6,371 bases of DNA from Azonexus sp. Its GTDB lineage: Bacteria > Pseudomonadota > Gammaproteobacteria > Burkholderiales > Rhodocyclaceae. The notes beneath the pieces were generated by a model. That model saw only the letters and a program-made list of their open reading frames with translations, did no database searches and had not been told where the DNA came from. Location: contig JAKLLI010000115.1 of the NCBI GenBank assembly GCA_023150195.1, forward strand, positions 1 to 6,371. The letters run 5' to 3'. The position numbers and the translations under genes were made by a program. Each line of letters opens with the position of its first letter. Within the stretch, counting starts at the first letter, position 1. Shown in pieces: positions 1 to 5,295 of the stretch.

Positions 1-2
1 AC

Positions 3-425
3 GACGGTCGGGCGCGTTTTACCGACGTGGTCTTGCTGTCGCGTCAGGATGGCTTGCGCAAGATCATCAAGGCGATGAAGGATGGCTTCCGCTTTTATTA
101 CCTGCCGGACATGGATTTCGGGCCCAAGGAATCGATTTTTGTCCCCTTCTTTGGCGTGCCGGCGGCAACGATTCCGGCGCTATCGCGCATTGTCCGGCTG
201 ACTGGCGCGCGCGTGGTGCCCTGCATCGCTCACATGCGGCCGGACGGTTATGAAGTCGAAGTCATGCCGCCATGGGAAAATTTCCCCGGCGAGAATGTCG
301 AGGCTGATACCCTTTTCATGAACCGCTTCATCGAATCCCAAGTCTTGCGCATGCCTGAACAGTATTACTGGTTGCACAAACGTTTCAAAACCCGGCCACC
401 CGGAGAACAGAGGTTTTACAAATGA
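3..425 (+). CDS. Lipid A biosynthesis (late) acyltransferase, LpxL/HtrB family, 3' part only
   Basis: This is the C-terminal part (about 140 codons) of a late acyltransferase of lipid A synthesis, an inner-membrane enzyme that moves a fatty acyl chain from acyl-ACP onto the Kdo2-lipid A precursor. The frame is open from base 3, so the real start lies left of the window; a GTG at 27 is only an internal Val codon. Family-like stretches are YYLPDMDFGPKESIFVPFFG, then PAATIPALSRI, MPPWENFP and the C-terminal MPEQYYWLHKRFKTRPPGE, which is typical of betaproteobacterial members. The N-terminal H-x4-D catalytic motif of this family is not in the window. The stop codon overlaps the start of the acetyltransferase gene by ATGA, so the two are probably cotranscribed. 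Family assignment is firm; the exact acyl specificity (LpxL-like or LpxM-like) cannot be read from this fragment. Confidence 0.9.
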   Translation, partial: DGRARFTDVVLLSRQDGLRKIIKAMKDGFRFYYLPDMDFGPKESIFVPFFGVPAATIPALSRIVRLTGARVVPCIAHMRPDGYEVEVMPPWENFPGENVEADTLFMNRFIESQVLRMPEQYYWLHKRFKTRPPGEQRFYK

Positions 426-925
426 GCAGTCTGACTATCGAAATCCGTCCCATCACGCCGCCCGATGTGCCTGCGGTTTCTGCATTGGCCCGTGAAATCT
501 GGCAGGCGACCTATCCTGGCATCATTACGCAGGACCAGATCGACTTCATGCTGGAGCAGCGTTACGGCCATGAACGCCTCTACGACGACATCGAAGATGC
601 GGACAAATGGCTGGATCAGGCTTTCCATGACGGCCGCCGTGTGGGTTTTGCCTTCAGCGAAATCTACAAAGGGGAATTCAAGCTCGACAAGCTCTACATT
701 CACCCCGAGGTGCAGCGCAAAGGCGTGGGTGGTCAGTTGATCGCGCATGTGGCGGAGCGGGCGCGCAAGTTGGGTTACCCCTGCGTCATCCTGCAGGTGA
801 ACAAGCGTAACGAAAAGGCCATCAATTCCTACATGAAGTACGGTTTCGCCGTGCGCACGACGACGGTTGACGACATTGGTCACGGTTACGTGATGGATGA
901 CTTCGTGATGGAGAAAAAACTTTAA
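422..925 (+). CDS. GNAT family N-acetyltransferase
   Basis: A 167-residue single-domain GCN5-related N-acetyltransferase, expected to transfer acetyl from acetyl-CoA to an amine in the cytoplasm; the substrate is unknown. The acetyl-CoA pyrophosphate-binding loop is visible as Q98-R-K-G101-V-G103-G after the beta strand KLDKLYIHPEV. It is followed by motif B features: VILQVNKRNEKAI (about 122-134) and SYMKYGF (136-142), whose Tyr often acts as the general acid in this family. The length fits a complete one-domain enzyme. The ATG at 422 has an AGAGG ribosome binding site at 409-413 and overlaps the acyltransferase stop, which supports coupled translation. The N-terminal PITPPDVPAVSALAREIW is the usual first strand and helix. 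A role in acetylating an envelope component or a ribosomal or small-molecule target would be guesswork. Confidence 0.9.
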   Translation: MSSLTIEIRPITPPDVPAVSALAREIWQATYPGIITQDQIDFMLEQRYGHERLYDDIEDADKWLDQAFHDGRRVGFAFSEIYKGEFKLDKLYIHPEVQRKGVGGQLIAHVAERARKLGYPCVILQVNKRNEKAINSYMKYGFAVRTTTVDDIGHGYVMDDFVMEKKL

Positions 926-929
926 CAAT

Positions 930-958
930 TTGAGCCAACTGTTTGGCTCTGCTATGCT
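930..958 (+). promoter_or_regulatory. Putative sigma70 promoter of the dapF-DUF484-xerC cluster
   Basis: A TTGAGC box at 930-935 and a TATGCT box at 953-958 are separated by exactly 17 bases, giving 4/6 matches to each sigma70 hexamer. Transcription would start near 965, leaving a leader of about 23 bases before the dapF GTG at 988. The region lies between the GNAT stop and dapF, in an AT-rich dip. A perfect inverted repeat (932-949) overlaps the -35 box and the spacer. The call rests on pattern only, and readthrough from the upstream genes is equally possible. Confidence 0.4.
932..949. repeat. Perfect 7-bp inverted repeat between the GNAT gene and dapF
   Basis: GAGCCAA (932-938), a CTGT loop and TTGGCTC (943-949) form a perfect dyad seven bases after the GNAT stop. 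A run of seven T (958-964) follows only after eight other bases, so it is a poor match to a classical Rho-independent terminator. It could be a weak terminator or mRNA 3'-end stabiliser for the upstream pair, or an operator overlapping the putative promoter. The dyad is directly visible; its role is inferred. Confidence 0.55.
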
Positions 959-974
959 TTTTTTAAATTAACGT

Positions 975-981
975 GGCGGGG
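975..981 (+). promoter_or_regulatory. Ribosome binding site that decides the dapF start
   Basis: GGCGGGG lies six bases before the GTG at 988. The in-frame GTG at 973 has only AT-rich sequence without a purine-rich Shine-Dalgarno site in front of it, and it would place this binding site inside the gene. Starting at 988 gives [15 protein letters not shown], which matches the usual DapF N-terminus. Confidence 0.65.
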
Positions 982-987
982 CATACA

Positions 988-1818
988 GTGAAACTCAAAT
1001 TTACGAAGATGCATGGTCTGGGCAACGATTTCGTTGTCCTCGACGGTGTGCGGCAACAGATTGCCCTGACGCCCGAGCAATTGCGCTATCTGGGCGATCG
1101 CCATTTCGGCGTGGGTTGCGACCAGATTTTGCTGGTTGAACCAGCGCAACAGGCCGGTGTCGATTTTCGCTACCGTATCTTCAATGCCGATGGCGGCGAA
1201 GTGGAGCAATGCGGCAACGGGGCGCGCTGCTTTGCCCGTTTCGTACACGATCAGGGACTGAGCGATCAGCGCGAAATCCGTGTTGAAACCATGAAGGGCA
1301 TCATCGCGCCGCGCCTGGAGGGCGATGGCAATGTCACGGTCGACATGGGGGTGCCGCGATTTTCGCCGCAGGAAATTCCCTTTCTCCACGAGGAAGACGT
1401 GGTGATCTACAACCTGGATGTGGCGGATGAGACGCTGGAGATCAGCGTGGTCTCCATGGGCAATCCGCATGCGGTGCAGGTGGTGGAGAGTGTGGATTCG
1501 GCACCGGTGGCTGCCCATGGGCCCCTGATCGAGAACCATGAACGTTTCCCGCAGCGGGTGAACGCGGGGTTCATGCAGATTGTGGATGCCCATGCGATCC
1601 GCTTGCGGGTGTTTGAGCGTGGTGCCGGCGAAACCCTGGCCTGTGGGACCGGTGCCTGTGCGGCGGCCGTGGCCGGTATCCGCCGGGGGCTGTTGTCCTC
1701 GCCGGTGCGTGTAAGCACGCGGGGCGGCGATTTGACGATTGCCTGGGGCGGCGAAGGGCGACCGGTGATGATGACCGGTCCCGCCGTGACCGTTTTCAGC
1801 GGAGAAATTGAACTATGA
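988..1818 (+). CDS. dapF: Diaminopimelate epimerase DapF
   Basis: Interconverts LL- and meso-diaminopimelate, the next-to-last step of lysine synthesis and the source of the peptidoglycan cross-linking residue; a cofactor-free cytoplasmic enzyme. From GTG 988 it has 276 residues, close to the 274 of E. coli. Both catalytic cysteines are present in their signatures: C75 in [13 protein letters not shown] and C219 in [12 protein letters not shown]. Other family blocks are KMHGLGNDF (7-15), [10 protein letters not shown] (43-52), [10 protein letters not shown] (65-74), SMGNPHAV (156-163), [10 protein letters not shown] (183-192) and ERGAGET (210-216). A GTG at 973 would add five residues (MAGHT) but lacks a ribosome binding site. 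The stop overlaps the start of the DUF484 gene by ATGA. The two-domain, complete architecture leaves no real doubt about identity. Confidence 0.97.
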   Translation: MKLKFTKMHGLGNDFVVLDGVRQQIALTPEQLRYLGDRHFGVGCDQILLVEPAQQAGVDFRYRIFNADGGEVEQCGNGARCFARFVHDQGLSDQREIRVETMKGIIAPRLEGDGNVTVDMGVPRFSPQEIPFLHEEDVVIYNLDVADETLEISVVSMGNPHAVQVVESVDSAPVAAHGPLIENHERFPQRVNAGFMQIVDAHAIRLRVFERGAGETLACGTGACAAAVAGIRRGLLSSPVRVSTRGGDLTIAWGGEGRPVMMTGPAVTVFSGEIEL

Positions 1819-2486
1819 GCGCCATGTTTCCGGAAGAAATTGCCGAGTACCTGAAAAATAATCCCTCGTTTTTCGAGCGTTACGCTGACCTGATGTCGCA
1901 GATTTTCCTGCCGCATCCGCACGGTGGGCGGACGGTATCGCTGGCCGAGCGCCAGATGCTGACCCTTCGCGAAAAAAACCGGGCCACCGAGACCAAGCTG
2001 AGCGAATTGATCGCCTTTGGTGAGGAGAACGATCAGATCAGCGAGAAGGTGCATCGCCTGGCTGTCGGTCTGATTGCTGCGGAAACCTTTCAGGCCGTCA
2101 TCCATTTGCTCAATTTCCACCTGCGCGATGATTTCTCCGTCCCGCATGTGGCGCTGCGCCTGTGGGACAAGCCAGCCGGCATCGAGGATTTGCCGGAATT
2201 TGCCGCAGTGAGCGAAGAGTTGCAGGTGTTTGCCGAAACGCTTTCCCGCCCGTATTGCGGGTCGACCGCAGGGTTCGGTACGGCCAGCTGGTTTGGCGAA
2301 CATGCGCCGCATATCCGTTCGCAGGCGCTGATTGCCTTGCGCAACGGCGGCGGCACGATCGGCCTGGTCGCCTTGGGCAGCGAAGAAAGCCAGCGCTTTT
2401 ACGCCGAGATGGGCACGCTCTACCTGGAGCGGATTGGCGAAATGGTGTCGGCCGCTTTGGCCCGGGTGACGCGCAGCACGTTGTGA
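1815..2486 (+). CDS. DUF484 family protein (YigA-like), GAF-like fold
   Basis: A 223-residue soluble protein of the DUF484 family; the biochemical role is not established. The N-terminal block [20 protein letters not shown], then [17 protein letters not shown] (about 9-48), is the family hallmark. A helical, likely coiled-coil stretch follows (about 49-85), then a GAF-like domain ending in [20 protein letters not shown] (188-207), the conserved C-terminal block. The ATG at 1815 overlaps the dapF stop, with a GGAGAAA site at 1801-1807. The gene's own stop overlaps the xerC GTG. In E. coli the homologous position between dapF and xerC is held by yigA, so the conserved placement suggests a link to XerC or to cell-wall/division timing, but this is inference from context only. 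No GAF ligand-binding residues could be confirmed by eye. Confidence 0.92.
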   Translation: MSAMFPEEIAEYLKNNPSFFERYADLMSQIFLPHPHGGRTVSLAERQMLTLREKNRATETKLSELIAFGEENDQISEKVHRLAVGLIAAETFQAVIHLLNFHLRDDFSVPHVALRLWDKPAGIEDLPEFAAVSEELQVFAETLSRPYCGSTAGFGTASWFGEHAPHIRSQALIALRNGGGTIGLVALGSEESQRFYAEMGTLYLERIGEMVSAALARVTRSTL

Positions 2487-3376
2487 GCGCCTTGATTGCG
2501 GTCGACGGCTGGCTGGCTGAATTATCGGCCCAGCGCCGTCTGTCGCCGCATACGGTCAGTAATTACCGGCGCGATCTGGGCAAGTTGAGCCATCTGCTGG
2601 GTGAGCAGCCGCTCGAAACGCTCAGTGTTCATCAAGTCCGCCGCTTTGTGGCACAACTGCACGGGCAGGGGCTGTCCGGGCGTTCGCTGGGTCGCATCCT
2701 GTCGGCCTGGCGCAGCTTCTTTGGCTGGCTGGGCGAGCGCGGAGCCATCCCGGCGAATCCATGCGAAGGGCTGCGTCCGCCCAAGTCGCCACGGCGCTTG
2801 CCGAATGCCCTGTCTGTTGATGAAGCGGCGCGTCTGCTGATGCCGCTGGATGAAGACGATTCGCGCCTTGAGGTTCGCGATTTGGCGATGTTCGAACTGG
2901 TGTATTCGTCCGGCCTGCGCCTCGCTGAACTGGTGGCGCTCAACCGTGAGGCGCTGGATAGCATCCTGCACGACAACGAGGTGCGGGTACTAGGCAAGCG
3001 CGCCAAGTTACGCCTGGTGCCGGTGGGCCGTCAGGCCTGCGCAGCCTTGCGTGCCTGGGCCGAAATCCGCGACAGCCTGGCGGCTGCCTCCGAAGTGGCA
3101 TTGTTCGTTAACCGGCGTGGGCAAAGGATTTCGCTGCGCATGGTGCAGCTCAGGCTGGCGCAGCGCGCCATTCGTCTGGGCCTGCCGCGCCATGTGCATC
3201 CCCACATGCTGCGCCATTCCTTCGCCTCGCATGTGCTGCAGTCATCCGGCGATCTGCGGGCCGTTCAGGAAATGCTGGGGCATGCCAGTATTGCCTCGAC
3301 CCAGGTCTATACCCATCTCGATTTCCAGCATCTGGCCAGCGTGTACGACAAGGCGCATCCGCGCGCCAAACGCTGA
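2483..3376 (+). CDS. xerC: Tyrosine recombinase XerC
   Basis: Site-specific recombinase that with XerD resolves chromosome dimers at dif, under FtsK control at the division septum. From GTG 2483 it has 297 residues (E. coli XerC has 298). The N-terminal SAM-like DNA-binding domain spans about 3-88, with typical SPHTVSNYRRDL (21-32); the catalytic domain spans about 106-293. The full active-site set is visible: R146 (GLRLAEL), K172 (VLGKR), H241 and R244 (HPHMLRHSFASH), H267 (MLGHASI) and nucleophile Y276 (TQVYTHLD). The start GTGA overlaps the DUF484 stop and has no strong ribosome binding site of its own, so translation is probably coupled. An open frame continues upstream to 2162 but that part is out-of-frame DUF484 sequence. 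XerC is preferred over XerD because of the dapF-DUF484 context. No dif-like site was recognised in the window. Confidence 0.96.
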   Translation: MSALIAVDGWLAELSAQRRLSPHTVSNYRRDLGKLSHLLGEQPLETLSVHQVRRFVAQLHGQGLSGRSLGRILSAWRSFFGWLGERGAIPANPCEGLRPPKSPRRLPNALSVDEAARLLMPLDEDDSRLEVRDLAMFELVYSSGLRLAELVALNREALDSILHDNEVRVLGKRAKLRLVPVGRQACAALRAWAEIRDSLAAASEVALFVNRRGQRISLRMVQLRLAQRAIRLGLPRHVHPHMLRHSFASHVLQSSGDLRAVQEMLGHASIASTQVYTHLDFQHLASVYDKAHPRAKR

Positions 3377-3395
3377 GCGTGTTCGGTCAACCCGC

Positions 3396-3450
3396 AAAAA
3401 GCACAAAAAATCAAGCGGTAATTGACGTTCTCCGCGTCACTCGCTATGAT
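3396..3450 (+). promoter_or_regulatory. Strong sigma70 promoter with A-tract upstream element, for the small basic protein gene
   Basis: TTGACG at 3422-3427 and TATGAT at 3445-3450 are separated by exactly 17 bases, with 5/6 matches to each consensus hexamer. Two A-tracts (3396-3400 and 3405-3410), roughly one helical turn apart, lie upstream where an UP element would sit. Transcription is expected to start near 3457, giving a leader of about 32 bases. This is the best promoter in the window and stands out in the GC-rich background. It does not depend on the xerC cluster, which ends at 3376 with no visible terminator. Confidence 0.85.
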
Positions 3451-3488
3451 TCGCGTCTTTCAAAATTTGCCGAATTCCGGAGTCATCC

Positions 3489-3641
3489 ATGGCCATCAAC
3501 CGCACCCGTCGCAACATTCTGGAACGTCGCTGCGTTTCCAAGTCCGTCAAGCGCCTGTTCAAGGGCCAGGGCAAGACCCTGTTCAAGACCATGTACGCTG
3601 TCGAATGCCATCAGCGCAATCGCAAGCAGCTGGGCAGCTAA
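3489..3641 (+). CDS. Small very basic protein of unknown function (50 residues)
   Basis: An ATG at 3489 with GGAG at 3479-3482 (six-base spacing) opens a 50-codon frame ending in TAA. The product has 8 Arg and 6 Lys against 2 Glu and no Asp, a net charge near +12 before counting His. It has two Cys (C15, C40) and an internal eight-residue repeat: KRLFKGQG (21-28) and KTLFKTMY (29-36). There is no signal peptide or membrane segment. Codons are the GC-rich favoured ones (CGC, AAG, CTG), as in well-expressed genes. It is flanked by its own near-consensus promoter and a strong terminator, so it is an independent, probably abundantly transcribed gene. I do not recognise the family. Size and charge suggest binding to RNA, the ribosome or DNA, but this is inference. 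It does not read as bL34, bL36 or another small ribosomal protein I know. Two longer frames over the same bases lack this evidence. Confidence 0.82.
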   Translation: MAINRTRRNILERRCVSKSVKRLFKGQGKTLFKTMYAVECHQRNRKQLGS

Positions 3642-3660
3642 GCGTCCTACCGTATTCAGG

Positions 3661-3701
3661 GCCCCGGTTATCGCAAGGTAACCGGGGCTTCTTGCATTTT
3701 T
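3661..3701 (+). terminator. Rho-independent terminator after the small basic protein gene
   Basis: GCCCCGGTTA (3661-3670) and TAACCGGGGC (3679-3688) form a perfect 10-bp stem with an eight-base loop, followed by TTCTTGCATTTTT (3689-3701). It sits 19 bases after the stop of the 50-residue gene and 26 bases before rlmI. With the promoter at 3422-3450 it bounds a transcript of roughly 245 bases. It may also end readthrough from xerC, which lacks a terminator of its own. Confidence 0.92.
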
Positions 3702-3727
3702 GGCAGCGCATTTGAAGCGAGGAAAGC

Positions 3728-4921
3728 ATGGCGCAGTTGATACTCATGCCCGGCAAGGAGCGTTCGGCGATCAAACAGCGCCATCCCTGGCTGTTTGCCG
3801 GTTCGGTGGGGCGTCTGGAAGGGCGGGCACGGCCCGGCGATACCGTCGAGGTACTGGCCGATAACCTGCGCCCGCTGGGGCGGGCGGCGTATAGCCCGGA
3901 ATCGCAGATCCGTGCCCGCTTCTGGACCTTCGATCCGGACGAGTCGGTCGATGATGCCTTCTTCAAGCGGCGGATTGCGTTGGCGGTGGCCCGCCGCCAG
4001 GCCTTGCCCGAGTTGCGCGGCCAGGCAGGCTTGCGCCTGATTCACGCCGAGTCGGATGGCCTGCCCGGCATCATTGCCGATCAGTATGGCGATACCGTCG
4101 TGGTGCAATTGACTTCCGCCGGTGCCGACAAGTGGCGCAAGGCGATTGTCGCCGGCCTGATCAAGGCGACGGGCTGTGCCCGTATTTACGAGCGTTCGGA
4201 TTCCGAAGTGCGTGCGCTGGAAGGCCTGCAGCCGGTCGTGGGCTGGTTGCATGGCGAGGCGCCAGGCGCGGGTCTGAGTATTGACGAGCACGGGGTGCAA
4301 CTGGCAGTCGACGTGGTCGCTGGGCACAAAACCGGGTTTTATCTGGATCAGCGCGATAACCGGGCGTGGTTGCGCAGTGTCGCTGCCGACAAGGACATCC
4401 TCAACTGTTTTTGCTATACCGGCGGGTTCTCCTTGCAGGCACTGGCTGGCGGTGCGAAAAGCGTGCTCTCCATCGACTCTTCCGGCCCCGCACTCGTTCA
4501 GGCGCAAGCCAATCTGGCCTTGAATCCGCAGTTGCCTGCCGAGCGCGCCGAATGGCTGGAGGCAGACGTTTTCCAGGCCTTGCGCGATTTCCGCAAGGCC
4601 GGCAAAACCTTCGACCTGATTGTGCTGGATCCGCCCAAGTTTGCGCCCTCTGCGGCCCATGCGGATCGGGCGGCACGCGCCTACAAGGACATCAATATTC
4701 TCGGCTTCCGGTTGCTGCGGCCCGGCGGCTTGCTGATGACCTATTCCTGTTCCGGCGGCATCGGGCTGGAGTTGTTCCAGAAAATCGTCTCCTCGGCGGC
4801 AATTGATGCTGGACGCGAGGCGCGTATCGTGCGGCGCCTGTCGGGGACGGCGGACCATCCGGTAGCGCTGAACTTTCCGGAAGGCGAGTACCTCAAAGGC
4901 CTGCTCGTCCAAGCCGATTAA
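3728..4921 (+). CDS. rlmI: Class I SAM-dependent 23S rRNA m5C methyltransferase, RlmI-like
   Basis: Predicted to methylate a cytosine of 23S rRNA at C5 (C1962 in E. coli, by RlmI) using S-adenosylmethionine. It has 397 residues against 396 in E. coli RlmI. The N-terminal PUA RNA-binding domain (about 3-75) includes RHPWLFAGSV and GDTVEVLAD; a linker domain includes ESDGLPGIIADQYGD (108-122). The Rossmann methyltransferase domain follows: KTGFYLDQRDNR (201-212), SAM motif I NCFCYTGGFS (226-235), an acidic SAM-binding D250, motif IV DPPKF (301-305) and SCSGG with the probable catalytic C341. The ATG has GAGGAAA at 3719-3725. It lies just after a strong terminator, and I see no clear promoter of its own in the 26-base gap, so its transcription source is open. 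The next gene starts nine bases after its stop, suggesting an operon running rightward. Confidence 0.93.
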   Translation: MAQLILMPGKERSAIKQRHPWLFAGSVGRLEGRARPGDTVEVLADNLRPLGRAAYSPESQIRARFWTFDPDESVDDAFFKRRIALAVARRQALPELRGQAGLRLIHAESDGLPGIIADQYGDTVVVQLTSAGADKWRKAIVAGLIKATGCARIYERSDSEVRALEGLQPVVGWLHGEAPGAGLSIDEHGVQLAVDVVAGHKTGFYLDQRDNRAWLRSVAADKDILNCFCYTGGFSLQALAGGAKSVLSIDSSGPALVQAQANLALNPQLPAERAEWLEADVFQALRDFRKAGKTFDLIVLDPPKFAPSAAHADRAARAYKDINILGFRLLRPGGLLMTYSCSGGIGLELFQKIVSSAAIDAGREARIVRRLSGTADHPVALNFPEGEYLKGLLVQAD

Positions 4922-4930
4922 GCGAAGCTC

Positions 4931-5212
4931 GTGAATTCCCTGCGCCATCTTCTGCTCGTTGTTGTCCTCCTGTTCGCCCAACTGGCGAGCGGGGCGCATG
5001 CCATCGAGCACGTCGTGTCGCAGGAGGACGGCCTGCCGCAGCATGTCTGTGAACTGTGCCTCGTCGCGCATGATCTGGGCGCCGCCTTGCCGAGCATGGC
5101 CAGCCTGCCGCTGGCGTCTGTACCGGGCGTGGCCCCGGCGTGCCCGGACGCCAATGACCGTGCTGCGCTGCCGGCGCCGCTGGCGCATCAACGCGGCCCG
5201 CCGCAATCCTGA
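4931..5212 (+). CDS. Small secreted DUF2946-like protein with Cys/His motif
   Basis: A 93-residue protein starting at GTG 4931, nine bases after the rlmI stop. It opens with a clear signal peptide: MNSLRH, a hydrophobic core LLLVVVLLFAQLASG, and a probable cleavage after A24 (AHA-I). The mature part carries H38-x-C40-x2-C43-x3-H47 in a QHVCELCLVAH segment, a low-complexity Ala/Pro/Leu linker, a third Cys (C71), and ends in HQRGPPQS. The HxCxxC pattern and an RGPP/RAPP-type tail are as I recall for small DUF2946-type proteins, often found next to metal-related outer-membrane genes; this is memory, not a search. The start is fixed by the signal peptide, as no other upstream codon follows the in-frame stop of rlmI. 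The ribosome binding site is weak, so reinitiation after rlmI is likely. A periplasmic metal-binding or redox role is inference. Confidence 0.7.
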   Translation: MNSLRHLLLVVVLLFAQLASGAHAIEHVVSQEDGLPQHVCELCLVAHDLGAALPSMASLPLASVPGVAPACPDANDRAALPAPLAHQRGPPQS

Positions 5213-5295
5213 AAACCGCCAATTTGTGTTGTTGACCGCAGCGCGTGCCGATGAGGCCCGGCTGCACGACCGCTTTGCGTTTTCAGGAGTCATTC

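Noticed and set aside
416..928. Minus-strand open frame of 170 codons opposite the GNAT gene
   Set aside because: Exact mirror of a clear acetyltransferase gene; a shadow frame with no independent evidence.
1407..2312. Minus-strand open frame of 301 codons spanning dapF and the DUF484 gene
   Set aside because: Overlaps two well-supported coding genes and has no domain or translation signal.
2162..2482. N-terminal extension of XerC by 107 residues
   Set aside because: This part is out-of-frame DUF484 sequence; starting at GTG 2483 gives the normal XerC length and N-terminus.
3379..3715. Two plus-strand frames of about 100 codons overlapping the small basic gene
   Set aside because: They run through the promoter and the terminator stem and have no ribosome binding site, whereas the 50-codon frame is precisely framed by these signals.
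3668..5293. Long antisense open frame of 541 codons on the minus strand
   Set aside because: It lies opposite rlmI and the secreted protein gene, both well supported, crosses a terminator, and its composition (Arg/Gln/Ala-rich, no domain) is typical of GC-rich antisense shadow frames.
5213..5295. Promoter between the secreted protein and outer-membrane genes (TTGACC at 5232-5237)
   Set aside because: No -10-like hexamer at 15-18 bases spacing; cotranscription from upstream is simpler.
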